From Candidatus Roizmanbacteria bacterium RIFCSPHIGHO2_12_FULL_37_23 (GTDB taxonomy: Bacteria > Patescibacteriota > Microgenomatia > UBA1406 > HO2-37-13b), in NCBI GenBank assembly GCA_001788095.1, contig MFZX01000012.1, positions 1-32,004 on the forward strand: a stretch of DNA of 32,004 nucleotides. Reading direction: 5' to 3'. The notes below the pieces were generated by a model. That model was not told where the DNA came from and did no database searches. It saw nothing but the letters and a program-made list of their open reading frames with translations. Each line of letters starts with the position of its first letter. The first letter of the stretch is position 1. This document shows, piece by piece, positions 1 to 7,442 of this stretch. Both the position numbers and the translations under genes were made by a program.

Positions 1-1041
1 AACGCGTCAATCATTATGCAACTTCTTACTGTAGTTGTTCCTAAAATGGAAGAACTTAGTAAGGAAGGAGAATATGGTAGAGCAAAAATCAATCAATATA
101 CAAGATTTTTAACGCTGCCAATTACACTTGTTCAAGGTGTGGGCATGTTTGTTCTTTTAAGAAATCAGAATATTATTGGAAATTTAAATTTCATTGAATT
201 TTTATCTTTCATCATCACGCTTACTGCAGGTTCATTTATATTAATGTGGTTGGGTGAACTTATCTCAGAGTTTGGACTCGGTAACGGGATATCAATGCTC
301 ATATTCGTTGGAATTATTGCTCGAGTGCCTGTTGTTGCGGCACAAACCCTCGTCACTATCAACCAGGAATCTCTTTTTAGTACACTGTTTATCGGGATCT
401 TTATTTTATTTGTTGTATTTGCAGTAGTATTCATAAATCAAGCAATTCGGAAGGTCCCTGTCTACTATGCAAAACGGATTAGAGGTAACCGTATGTATCA
501 AGGAGCTTCAAATTACCTTCCTCTTAGATTAAATCAGGCTGGTGTAATTCCTATCATATTTGCGATTTCATTTGTTCTTTTTCCTCAACTTATAGGTAAT
601 TTTTTTGTTGCATCACCAAACGCTAATATTGCACAAGTCGCCCAATTTTTTGTTCGTGTTTTTAATCCCTTAAGTTTTTTCTACAATTTTTTCTACTTTA
701 TTCTTGTGGTTGCTTTTACTTTTTTTTATACAGCAATTGTTTTCAATCCAGAAAAAATTGCTGAGGAGATACAAAAGCATGGAGGTTTTATTCCCGGTAT
801 ACGGCCAGGCGAGGCTACAAAGAAGCACTTACAATCAATTCTATATAAAATAACGAGTGTCGGTGCCATCTTTTTAGGTCTTGTTGCCGTACTCCCTTCG
901 GTTATGTCTGCACTTACTGGTGCACAGCAATTGGTCATTGGCGGAACAGGAGTACTGATCGTCGTATCCGTAGTATTAGAAACATTTAAAGTCATCGAAA
1001 CGCAGATTGCTATGAAAAACTACGATAAGTTCACCAGATAA
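1..1041 (+). CDS. secY: Protein translocase subunit SecY, 5'-truncated
   Basis: Pore subunit of the Sec translocon in the inner membrane, through which secreted and membrane proteins pass. The frame is open from base 1, reading [10 protein letters not shown], a well-known SecY motif, so the true start lies before the window and the ATG at 16 is internal. About 346 codons are visible. Several hydrophobic helices follow, with the cytoplasmic loop motif [11 protein letters not shown] near residue 255 of the visible part and a C-terminus ending in YDKFTR. It sits at its classical place before adk and map in the ribosomal protein operon, 3 bases before rpmG. Identity is secure; the N-terminal portion cannot be judged. 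Confidence 0.97.
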   Translation, partial: NASIIMQLLTVVVPKMEELSKEGEYGRAKINQYTRFLTLPITLVQGVGMFVLLRNQNIIGNLNFIEFLSFIITLTAGSFILMWLGELISEFGLGNGISMLIFVGIIARVPVVAAQTLVTINQESLFSTLFIGIFILFVVFAVVFINQAIRKVPVYYAKRIRGNRMYQGASNYLPLRLNQAGVIPIIFAISFVLFPQLIGNFFVASPNANIAQVAQFFVRVFNPLSFFYNFFYFILVVAFTFFYTAIVFNPEKIAEEIQKHGGFIPGIRPGEATKKHLQSILYKITSVGAIFLGLVAVLPSVMSALTGAQQLVIGGTGVLIVVSVVLETFKVIETQIAMKNYDKFTR

Positions 1042-1044
1042 TAT

Positions 1045-1218
1045 ATGGCAAAAAAAGGACAACGTACAAAAATTGGATTACAATGTAGCGTATGCGGTAA
1101 AGTAAATTATGTTACTGAACGTAATAAAATCAATACGACCGAAAAACTTGTTATGTCAAAGCATTGTAATAATTGCAACAAGCATAGAGAGCACAAGGAG
1201 GCAAAAAAATTACATTAA
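1045..1218 (+). CDS. rpmG: 50S ribosomal protein L33 (bL33)
   Basis: Small zinc-ribbon protein of the large ribosomal subunit. The 57-residue product begins MAKKGQRTKIGLQCSVCGK and has two CxxC pairs (CSVC at residues 14-17 and CNNC at 41-44), which would bind one zinc ion, followed by a His/Lys-rich tail. The length fits the family (about 50-55 residues plus a short tail). It lies 3 bases after secY and 12 bases before the adenylate kinase gene, so it is part of the operon. Placement between secY and adk is not the usual one in well-studied bacteria, where rpmG is normally elsewhere. No Shine-Dalgarno sequence is visible. Confidence 0.9.
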   Translation: MAKKGQRTKIGLQCSVCGKVNYVTERNKINTTEKLVMSKHCNNCNKHREHKEAKKLH

Positions 1219-1230
1219 ATACACAGAATC

Positions 1231-2361
1231 ATGATGAAACTTATCCTTATAGGTGTTCCCGGAGCAGGTAAATCAACACAGGGTAATCTTTTAGCAAAAC
1301 AGCTCAATGTTCCTTATCTTTCAACGGGACATATATTTAGAAATATTGCAAAAGAAAAGACGAGTTTAGGTCGGTACGTTAAAGAGACAATGAGTGCAGG
1401 CCACTTAATACCGGATGGAAAAACAGTTCCAATAGTTCAGGAATACCTCAGACGGAGGGAATACCAAAGTGGATATATTATTGATGGATTCCCCAGAACA
1501 ATTGAACAAGCAGAAGCGTTTAAAAATGGAATTGATAAAGTTATTTATTTGGAGCTTCCAGATAAAGAGGCTTTATGGAGAATAGCATATAGGAATAAGG
1601 ATATCAGAGAAGATCAGACTATTGCAGCAATGAAGAAAAGGATAGATTTGTTTCATGCAGTTACAAAACCAGTTATTAATTACTATAAAAAAGAAGGTAA
1701 ATTAGCTATTATTGATGGAACGAAATCTATCAAAAGCGTTAATAAGGAGATTTTAAAAAATCTTGGCAAGCAGGTTGTTAAAAACAACATCAAAGAATGG
1801 CAGCCAAAAAATAAAAAAATATTGGCGGTTACCGGGTTAGCAGGGAGCGGGAAAACAGAAGCTACAAATTATTTTGCTGAAAAAGGTTTAATAGTCATTC
1901 ATTTTGGCAATATAGTGAATGAGTATATTAATCGGAACAACCTCGAACATAACAGAACGACGCATCAAAAAATACGAATGGACTTAAGGGAGAAGTATGG
2001 TATGGAAGCTTTTGCTTTTCTCAACAAAGAAAGCATTACTAAAGCATTAGATAAAGCAAATTTTATAGTTATAGATGGATTGAGGTCCTTTGAAGAATAC
2101 CAATACTTACAGAGAGAATTTAAAGATGTTGATATTGTGATCCTATGCTTATGGGCAAGCAAGGAACTTCGATATAAGCGCTTGAGTAAGAGAATATATA
2201 GAGGCAAGCTTAAAGGAGGTAAACGTGATATTGAAGAAGTTACAGAGATTAATAAGGGACCAACAATTGCTCTCGCAGACTATATGATCATTAATGAAGG
2301 AAGTTTTGAAGATCTCCATTCAAAGTTAGATAACGTATATCGAGATGTCCAATTTGCATAA
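1231..2361 (+). CDS. adk: Adenylate kinase fused to a UPF0200 / dephospho-CoA-kinase-like domain
   Basis: Two P-loop kinase domains in one 376-residue chain. The first (about 1-180) is an adenylate kinase, which converts ATP + AMP to 2 ADP: P-loop GVPGAGKST at 8-16, AMP-site motif GFPRT at 86-90, and a very short LID (RNKDIREDQ, 121-129) like that of UMP-CMP kinases. The second (about 195-376) has its own P-loop GLAGSGKT at 202-209, then IDGLRSFEEY and IALADYMIINEGS, which match the archaeal UPF0200 family related to dephospho-CoA kinases; its substrate is unknown to me. The linker is Lys-rich. The position secY-rpmG-adk-map is the usual place for adk. ATG codons at 1231 and 1234 are both possible starts. 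Domain assignments are from recognised motifs; joint function is inference. Confidence 0.88.
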   Translation: MMKLILIGVPGAGKSTQGNLLAKQLNVPYLSTGHIFRNIAKEKTSLGRYVKETMSAGHLIPDGKTVPIVQEYLRRREYQSGYIIDGFPRTIEQAEAFKNGIDKVIYLELPDKEALWRIAYRNKDIREDQTIAAMKKRIDLFHAVTKPVINYYKKEGKLAIIDGTKSIKSVNKEILKNLGKQVVKNNIKEWQPKNKKILAVTGLAGSGKTEATNYFAEKGLIVIHFGNIVNEYINRNNLEHNRTTHQKIRMDLREKYGMEAFAFLNKESITKALDKANFIVIDGLRSFEEYQYLQREFKDVDIVILCLWASKELRYKRLSKRIYRGKLKGGKRDIEEVTEINKGPTIALADYMIINEGSFEDLHSKLDNVYRDVQFA

Positions 2362-2370
2362 ATTTATAGG

Positions 2371-3120
2371 ATGATTGTATACAAGAACATAGATGAGATT
2401 GAACAAATGGAAAGAGCAGGAAAGATTCTAAGCAAAGTACTTGCTAGCGCATTGAAAAAACTGAAACCTGGACTTACAACGAGCTACATTGATCAAGAAA
2501 TTGAAAAGGAAATTATTTTACTAGGAGGTGAACCAGGTTTTAAAAAGGTAAAAGGTTATCATTGGGCATCGTGCATATGTATCAATGAGCAAGTAGTTCA
2601 TACACCACCTTCAAATAGGATAATTAAAAAAAGTGATGTGGTAACTATTGATACAGGTGTCTTTTTAAACGGGTTCCATACAGATTCAGCATGGACTATC
2701 CAGGTTGAAGTAAAAAATCCAGAAATTACACGATTTTTAGAAACAGGTCAGAGAGCTTTGAAAGAAGCGCTCAACGTAGCAAAAAAGGGTAATTATATAG
2801 GTAACATTTCAAAAACGTTTCAGGATGTAATTGAAGGAGCACACTATAGTATAGTTAGAGAATTAACCGGGCATGGTGTAGGCAAAGATCTACATGAAGA
2901 TCCATATATACCATGTTATATAGATAGACCTATAGAAAAGACACTTGAGATACAAGATGGTATGACGCTTGCCTTAGAGGTTATGTATTCTATGGGAGGT
3001 AGAGAAATCATCTATGAGCGCCCAGGTTGGTCAATTGAGATAGCTGATGGCAGTATTTCTGCTTCGTTTGAACATACCATCGCGATCAAACAAGGGAAAA
3101 CTTTGGTTTTAACAAAATAA
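2371..3120 (+). CDS. map: Methionine aminopeptidase, type I
   Basis: Removes the initiator methionine from nascent proteins; a cytosolic metalloprotease acting near the ribosome exit. The 249-residue length is typical of type Ia enzymes. The dinuclear metal ligands are all visible in order: Asp in IDTGVF, Asp in FHTDSAWT, His in GHGVG, Glu in LALEVM and Glu in SFEHTIAI. The substrate-contact His is in the QVVHTPP segment. It lies 9 bases after the adenylate kinase fusion gene and before infA, the conserved order adk-map-infA. The start ATG follows ATAGG, which is not a convincing ribosome-binding site. Confidence 0.96.
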   Translation: MIVYKNIDEIEQMERAGKILSKVLASALKKLKPGLTTSYIDQEIEKEIILLGGEPGFKKVKGYHWASCICINEQVVHTPPSNRIIKKSDVVTIDTGVFLNGFHTDSAWTIQVEVKNPEITRFLETGQRALKEALNVAKKGNYIGNISKTFQDVIEGAHYSIVRELTGHGVGKDLHEDPYIPCYIDRPIEKTLEIQDGMTLALEVMYSMGGREIIYERPGWSIEIADGSISASFEHTIAIKQGKTLVLTK

Positions 3121-3135
3121 TCGAAGCAAAAAACT

Positions 3136-3165
3136 TTGAAATGCACATTAGGTTTATGGTACAAT
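3136..3165 (+). promoter_or_regulatory. Promoter of infA (near-leaderless)
   Basis: TTGAAA at 3136-3141, an 18-base spacer and TACAAT at 3160-3165. The -10 box ends 9 bases before the infA ATG at 3175, so the predicted mRNA starts only 1 to 3 bases before the start codon. This argues that the upstream in-frame TTG at 3136 is the -35 box and not a start codon. It would give infA-rpmJ, and perhaps the rpsM block, their own transcription start within the operon. Confidence 0.7.
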
Positions 3166-3174
3166 ATATGCTTT

Positions 3175-3396
3175 ATGAAAAATGACGTCATTGTTGTTCA
3201 GGGAGAGGTTCTTGAGAACCTTCCTAATACCTTATTTAAGATTCAATTAGACGAGGAGTTTAAGAATAAAATCATAATATGTTACTTATCAGGAAAAATG
3301 AGAAAGAATTATATTAAAATCCTACCAGGAGATAGAGTAAGAGCTGAAGTAACGAAATATGACCCTGCAAGGGGCCGTATAGTCTATAGATTATAG
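3175..3396 (+). CDS. infA: Translation initiation factor IF-1
   Basis: Small OB-fold factor that binds the ribosomal A site during initiation. The 73-residue product begins MKNDVIVVQGEVLENLPN and carries the family signature ISGKMRKNYIRILPGDRV as LSGKMRKNYIKILPGDRV, ending GRIVYRL; length is normal (72-73). The reading frame is open further upstream to a TTG at 3136, but those codons overlap a good promoter and are not IF-1-like, so I chose the ATG at 3175. It lies between map and rpmJ as in many bacteria. Confidence 0.95.
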   Translation: MKNDVIVVQGEVLENLPNTLFKIQLDEEFKNKIIICYLSGKMRKNYIKILPGDRVRAEVTKYDPARGRIVYRL

Positions 3397-3414
3397 GATA
3401 TTATATGTATTGTT

Positions 3415-3528
3415 ATGAAAGTACGATCATCGATTAAAAAAATGTGTAAAAATTGTCAAATCGTGAAAAGAAAAGGGAGCTTATACATTACGTGCATAAA
3501 TCCTAAACATAAACAGAAACAAGGATGA
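3415..3528 (+). CDS. rpmJ: 50S ribosomal protein L36 (bL36)
   Basis: Smallest protein of the large subunit, a zinc-binding protein of 37 residues: [20 protein letters not shown] followed by a short tail. The zinc ligands C11, C14, C27 and H32 are all present (CxxC...C....H). Length matches the family (37-38). It is 18 bases after infA and before rpsM, the conserved infA-rpmJ-rpsM order. Stop codon is TGA, so TGA is a real stop in this genome. Confidence 0.95.
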   Translation: MKVRSSIKKMCKNCQIVKRKGSLYITCINPKHKQKQG

Positions 3529-3544
3529 CAAACGTTATAAATGA

Positions 3545-3610
3545 GTTGAAATAAGTTTAAGTAAGTTAAAAATAAGTTAAAAAGGTTCTTATTTCAACCT
3601 GTTTCAACCT
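3545..3610 (+). promoter_or_regulatory. Inverted-repeat leader in front of rpsM (candidate ribosomal-protein regulatory RNA)
   Basis: The 96-base gap between rpmJ and rpsM contains a perfect 11-base inverted repeat: GTTGAAATAAG at 3545-3555 and CTTATTTCAAC at 3588-3598, with a 32-base loop rich in TAAGTTAA-like repeats. TTTCAACCT occurs twice (3592-3600 and 3602-3610), and AGGTT at 3583-3587 could pair with AACCT at 3596-3600 instead, giving two mutually exclusive folds. There is no T-run, so it is not an ordinary terminator. In E. coli, S4 represses the alpha operon (rpsM-rpsK-rpsD-rpoA-rplQ) by binding the leader at this place; a similar role here is inference. Confidence 0.5.
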
Positions 3611-3624
3611 AATTTTATTAAGAT

Positions 3625-4023
3625 ATGGCACGACTTATTGGAGTTAACATACCAGATAATAAGCGCATAAAGTACGCCTTAACTTTTATCTATGGTATTT
3701 CATGGTCACGCGCGGGAAAAATTTTGCTGAGCACATCAATCGATGAAAATGTTCGGGTACAAGATTTAAGCGAGGATGATTTGAAAAAAATTCAAGATTT
3801 TATCGAAACCAACTATAAGGTCGAAGGAGACTTACGAGAAGATGTCAGTCTCAATATTAAGAGGCTTCGTGAAACAGGGACGTATAGAGGAATAAGACAT
3901 ATTAGAGGTTTGCCTGTCCGGGGTCAACGCACGCGTTCGAATGCTCGCACTAAACGTGGCAAGAGGAAAACAGTCGGAGCTCTGAAAAAAGAAGATATGG
4001 CAAAATTACAAAAACAAGATTAA
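3625..4023 (+). CDS. rpsM: 30S ribosomal protein S13
   Basis: Head protein of the small subunit that contacts tRNA and the large subunit. The 132-residue sequence has the N-terminal MARLIGVNIPDNKRIKYALTF, the helical middle with RLRETGTYRGIRHIRGLPVRGQ, and the basic tail RTRSNARTKRGKRKT. It has a short extra C-terminal stretch (GALKKEDMAKLQKQD). The next gene, rpsK, starts at the base after its stop codon, so the two are probably translationally coupled. First gene of the alpha-operon-like block behind an inverted-repeat leader. Confidence 0.97.
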   Translation: MARLIGVNIPDNKRIKYALTFIYGISWSRAGKILLSTSIDENVRVQDLSEDDLKKIQDFIETNYKVEGDLREDVSLNIKRLRETGTYRGIRHIRGLPVRGQRTRSNARTKRGKRKTVGALKKEDMAKLQKQD

Positions 4024-4401
4024 ATGATTAAAAAAACTAACGAAAAAAAGACGATTGAACGAGGACGAGTATATATTACGGCCACGTACAACAACACATT
4101 AGTAACAGTAACAGATGAGAAAGGACAGCCTGTAATATTTGGATCATGTGGAATGCATGGTTTTTCTGGAACGAGAAAATCAACACCTTATGCTGCGACA
4201 GTCACAGTGCAAACAACACTCAAGAAGGCAATGGATCAATATAGTCTCCGTGAGGTAGCAATATTTGTAAAAGGCATTGGGCCAGGAAGGTCGGCTTCTC
4301 TTAAAGCCATTAAAGCGTTGGGACTTGAGGTTAGTAAAATATTAGATATTACTCCTGTTCCACACAATGGAGTTCGTCCTCCAAAGTTAAGAAGAGGATA
4401 A
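4024..4401 (+). CDS. rpsK: 30S ribosomal protein S11
   Basis: Platform protein of the small subunit. The 125-residue sequence shows YITATYNNTLVTVTD, the conserved GFSGTRKSTPYAA region and the invariant C-terminal stretch VPHNGVRPPKLRRG. Length is normal. It begins directly after the rpsM stop codon with no room for a Shine-Dalgarno site, which fits translational coupling, and lies 8 bases before rpsD. Confidence 0.97.
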   Translation: MIKKTNEKKTIERGRVYITATYNNTLVTVTDEKGQPVIFGSCGMHGFSGTRKSTPYAATVTVQTTLKKAMDQYSLREVAIFVKGIGPGRSASLKAIKALGLEVSKILDITPVPHNGVRPPKLRRG

Positions 4402-4409
4402 GAATTATT

Positions 4410-5030
4410 ATGCGCTATACAGGACCACGAAACAGATTAGCTCGTAGAGAAGGACAAGATCTTGGACTCAAAACAATTGCATCAAAAAGCCATGCAAATT
4501 TGTTGAGAAGACTTAATATTCGTCCAGGTCAACGAGCTCACTCTCGTTATCAGAAATATACAGAGTACGGTGAGCAACTTAGGGAAAAGCAAAAATTAAA
4601 AAGAATCTACGGGTTAAGCGAATCTAAACTTAGAAACTATTTTGACAGAGCTAATCGATCTGTTGGAAATAGCGCATATCTACTTGTTCAGCAACTTGAA
4701 ATACGTATAGATAATGTACTCTACAGACTGGGGCTTGCGCCAACACGAGCTGCTGCTCGTCAATTGGTAAATCATGGACACATTTTTGTTAATAATAAAA
4801 AATGCACTATTCCTTCATATGAGATTAAAATTGGCGATGTTATCACGTTCAAAAAAGAAAAAACTACAAAAATTCCTTATATTACAAGTATGATAGAAAA
4901 AAAAGATACTGTTGTCCCAGATTGGCTTGAAAGAAAAGCGACATTAGGAAAAGTAGTAGAAATGCCGAGTCTGGAGGACTTTAGAGATGATATTGATTTG
5001 CAAGCAGTTATTGAATTTTATTCACGATAA
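4410..5030 (+). CDS. rpsD: 30S ribosomal protein S4
   Basis: Primary 16S rRNA-binding protein; in E. coli also the translational repressor of its own operon. The 206-residue sequence begins MRYTGPRNRLARREGQDLGLKT, continues with LRRLNIRPGQRAHSRYQKYTEYG, and has the S4 RNA-binding domain from about 98 (LEIRIDNVLYRLGLAPTRAA through HIFVNNKK). The N-terminal zinc cysteines found in some S4 proteins are absent, so this is the zinc-free form. It follows rpsK by 8 bases. The inverted repeat in front of rpsM is a candidate target for feedback by this protein (inference). Confidence 0.97.
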   Translation: MRYTGPRNRLARREGQDLGLKTIASKSHANLLRRLNIRPGQRAHSRYQKYTEYGEQLREKQKLKRIYGLSESKLRNYFDRANRSVGNSAYLLVQQLEIRIDNVLYRLGLAPTRAAARQLVNHGHIFVNNKKCTIPSYEIKIGDVITFKKEKTTKIPYITSMIEKKDTVVPDWLERKATLGKVVEMPSLEDFRDDIDLQAVIEFYSR

Positions 5031-5059
5031 ACTTATAAATTATTAATTTTTTAAAATTT

Positions 5060-6001
5060 ATGGTATTAAAACCTAATTTTGTAACCAAGAAAACAGATTC
5101 GGGTAAAACGTATAGCGAGTTCGTTCTTACTCCCTTACCAGCAGGATTCGGTCATAGTCTGGGTAATGCGTTGAGGAGAGCGTTACTATCTTCTATAGAA
5201 GGCGCCGCAGTGACATTCGTAAAAATCAACGACGTCGTGCATCCTTTTACTACGCTTGAAGGCGTTAAGGAATCAGGACTTGACATGATCTTGAACTTAA
5301 AGGCATTGAGATTTAAAGTCTCTGGCCAAGGTCCCTTCACCATGAGTTTGAGTAAAAAGGGAAAGGGAGAAATTAAAGCCTCAGAATTAGAAGGAGGAAA
5401 TGTTGAAGTCGTTAATAAAGATCAACACATAGCTGAACTGACATCTCCAAAGGCAAAACTCGATATCGAAATAACAATCGAAAAAGGTCTTGGTTATAGT
5501 CCTTCCGAGGAGAAAGAAAAACAACCTTTTGGCGTTTTAGCTGTTGATTCGGTTTTCTCTCCAGTAACAAAAGTTGTATATAGAATTGAGGACGAGCGAG
5601 TTGGAAGAAAAACAAATTTTGATAAGCTTACGCTTGAGGTATGGACTGATGGTACGGTCCAACCAGATGAAGCTGTTCATCAAGCAGCACAACTTCTCGG
5701 TGAGTACTTTTCATATATTCTTTCAGGAAAAGATGAAGAAAATGCTCAAGAAGTTGGCGGAAATCAAGCTGACGGTGAAAGTAAAGAGATTGATGATAAG
5801 GTTTACGAGATTATCATTGACGAGCTCGACTTACCTACTCGAGTCATCAACGCCCTTTTGAGAGAAAAGATTGAAACTGTTGGCGACCTTGTTAGTCGCG
5901 GAAGAAGCTCGCTAGTAAATCTAAAAGGAGTAGGTAGAAAGTCAATAACTCTTATAGAAAGCGAGCTCGAAAAGTTAGGAATACAACTTGAAGGAGAATG
6001 A
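5060..6001 (+). CDS. rpoA: DNA-directed RNA polymerase subunit alpha
   Basis: Scaffold subunit of RNA polymerase; a dimer that assembles beta and beta'. The 313-residue chain has the N-terminal dimerisation domain (about 1-230, with LPAGFGHSLGNALRRALLSS at 27-46), an acidic linker with KDEENAQEVGG and the C-terminal domain (about 245-313) with the helix-hairpin-helix segment LVNLKGVGRKSITLIE that contacts DNA and activators. Length is normal. The last four bases (ATGA) overlap the start of rplQ, a typical coupling arrangement. Stop codon TGA. Confidence 0.97.
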   Translation: MVLKPNFVTKKTDSGKTYSEFVLTPLPAGFGHSLGNALRRALLSSIEGAAVTFVKINDVVHPFTTLEGVKESGLDMILNLKALRFKVSGQGPFTMSLSKKGKGEIKASELEGGNVEVVNKDQHIAELTSPKAKLDIEITIEKGLGYSPSEEKEKQPFGVLAVDSVFSPVTKVVYRIEDERVGRKTNFDKLTLEVWTDGTVQPDEAVHQAAQLLGEYFSYILSGKDEENAQEVGGNQADGESKEIDDKVYEIIIDELDLPTRVINALLREKIETVGDLVSRGRSSLVNLKGVGRKSITLIESELEKLGIQLEGE

Positions 6002-6453
6002 AACACTCAATTTACAAAGTTAAATTTAGAAGAGGTAAAGACTCTAATGAGTCTGTTATGAGGAAGTTAGTCTTAAACTTTTTGAAACATGGAAAGCTTG
6101 AAACTACTGTGTCAAAAGCAAAAGCCGTTAAGAGTCTCTTGGATAGGTTAGCCTTTAAAGCACGTCGTCAGAGCGAAGCAGATAAGAACGTATTACTCAA
6201 ACATCTAGGAGATAAAAAGGCTGTACAAGACATGTTTGATAAAGTCGAACCAACTTTTAAAAAGAGAACTGGTGGTTTCGTAACTATTATTAGGCTTGGA
6301 ACTCGATTAGGAGACAATGCAGAAATGGCTCGTATTGGATGGGCAAAACCAATAATAACTCTCGAGAAAAAAGTTACACAAAACAAACCATTAACACCAG
6401 AGAAGGAGAAGCAAAAAAATGTTAAAAAAACTAAGCTAAAAAAGCTAGTCTGA
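5998..6453 (+). CDS. rplQ: 50S ribosomal protein L17 (bL17)
   Basis: Large-subunit protein near the exit tunnel. The 151-residue sequence contains FRRGKDSNESVMRKLVLNFLKHGKLETT-type L17 features and the conserved TFKKRTGGFVTIIRLGTRLGDNAEMARI segment. The last 35 or so residues are a Lys-rich extension (EKEKQKNVKKTKLKKLV) beyond the usual end of about 116-130 residues. It overlaps rpoA by four bases and closes the alpha-operon block; rplM follows after 15 bases. Stop codon TGA. Confidence 0.95.
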   Translation: MKHSIYKVKFRRGKDSNESVMRKLVLNFLKHGKLETTVSKAKAVKSLLDRLAFKARRQSEADKNVLLKHLGDKKAVQDMFDKVEPTFKKRTGGFVTIIRLGTRLGDNAEMARIGWAKPIITLEKKVTQNKPLTPEKEKQKNVKKTKLKKLV

Positions 6454-6468
6454 AAATTATAGATTAAT

Positions 6469-6912
6469 ATGGCAAGTCTTACAAAATCAACTCCAACAGT
6501 TCGTGAAAAAGATATACAACGGGAATGGTATGTGTATGATGTTAAAGGTAAGATTTTAGGAAGGTGTGTGACAGATATCAGTAGAAAACTTATTGGGAAA
6601 CACAAGGTACTTTATTCCCCACATATTGATAGTGGTGATTATGTAGTTGTTATTAATGCAAAAAATGTAAAATTGTCTGGTCGAAAAGCACTGCAAAAAA
6701 TATATACTCGTTATTCTGGTTATCCTAGTGGTCTAAGGGAAATCTCCTACGAACGGTTGATGCAAAAAGATCCTCGTAAGATTATTGAGCATGCTGTGTC
6801 TGGTATGCTCCCTAAAAACAAACTAAGATCCCAAAGAATGCGACGTTTATATGTGTTTCCAGACAATAAGCATCCTTATGAAGGTAAGCTGAAAGTTACC
6901 CATTCATCCTAA
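6469..6912 (+). CDS. rplM: 50S ribosomal protein L13
   Basis: Early-assembling large-subunit protein. The 147-residue sequence shows REWYVYDVKGKILGRCVTDI at about 21-40, DYVVVINAKNVKLSGRK at about 58-74 and the C-terminal GMLPKNKLRSQRMRRLYVF. Length is normal (about 142). It is followed after 23 bases by rpsI, the nearly universal rplM-rpsI pair. A -10-like TATAGA lies a few bases before the ATG, but I cannot find a clear -35, so an internal promoter is uncertain. Confidence 0.97.
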   Translation: MASLTKSTPTVREKDIQREWYVYDVKGKILGRCVTDISRKLIGKHKVLYSPHIDSGDYVVVINAKNVKLSGRKALQKIYTRYSGYPSGLREISYERLMQKDPRKIIEHAVSGMLPKNKLRSQRMRRLYVFPDNKHPYEGKLKVTHSS

Positions 6913-6935
6913 ATATAAGAAAAAGGTTTATTGAT

Positions 6936-7388
6936 ATGGCAAGAAAAAGTAAGGGTATAAAATATTACGAAGCAATTGGTAGACGCAAATCAGCTGTAGC
7001 TCGTGTTCGTCTCTATTTAAGTGCAAAAAACAGCGAATTGAATATACCAGATGAGACTATTAGTAAAGGCGATATATTTATAAATCATATCCGATTCAAC
7101 CAATATTTTCCAGGCTCATTATATGAAACGCTGGTTAATGCACCATTAATGTTGACAAACGCTCTTAATCGTTTCGTAGTATCTGTTCGTGTACTAGGAG
7201 GTGGCAAGCGAGGACAGTTAGATGCGGTGATCCTTGGGATATCACGTGCTCTAGAAAAAGTTGATAAAGAAAATCGAGTAAAACTTAAACCTCAAGGATT
7301 ACTCACTCGTGATGCACGAGTTCGTGAGCGTCGCAAGGTAGGAACAGGAGGCAGAGCTCGTCGTAAAAAACAATCTCCAAAGCGATAA
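6936..7388 (+). CDS. rpsI: 30S ribosomal protein S9
   Basis: Small-subunit head protein whose C-terminal tail reaches the P-site tRNA. The 150-residue sequence has EAIGRRKSAVARVRLY near the N-terminus, FVVSVRVLGGGKRGQLDAV in the middle and the expected basic tail RERRKVGTGGRARRKKQSPKR, ending with the conserved KR. It is slightly longer than the usual 130 residues because of an insertion near residues 30-45. Last gene of the ribosomal protein block. Confidence 0.97.
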   Translation: MARKSKGIKYYEAIGRRKSAVARVRLYLSAKNSELNIPDETISKGDIFINHIRFNQYFPGSLYETLVNAPLMLTNALNRFVVSVRVLGGGKRGQLDAVILGISRALEKVDKENRVKLKPQGLLTRDARVRERRKVGTGGRARRKKQSPKR

Positions 7389-7430
7389 TTCTCTAACGCG
7401 GTCTTTATTCCTCTTTATACACATATCGGC

Positions 7431-7436
7431 TATACT
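7431..7436 (+). promoter_or_regulatory. -10 box of gpmI (leaderless)
   Basis: TATACT ends 6 bases before the gpmI ATG at 7443, which places the predicted transcription start on or next to the start codon. No good -35 hexamer is visible at the normal distance (TTCCTC at 7408-7413). The gap between rpsI and gpmI (54 bases) shows no clear terminator hairpin. Confidence 0.5.
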
Positions 7437-7442
7437 ATAAGC

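Noticed and set aside
3136-3174. TTG start at 3136 for infA, adding 13 residues.
   Set aside because: The added codons contain a -35/-10 promoter and are unlike IF-1; the ATG at 3175 gives the normal family length.
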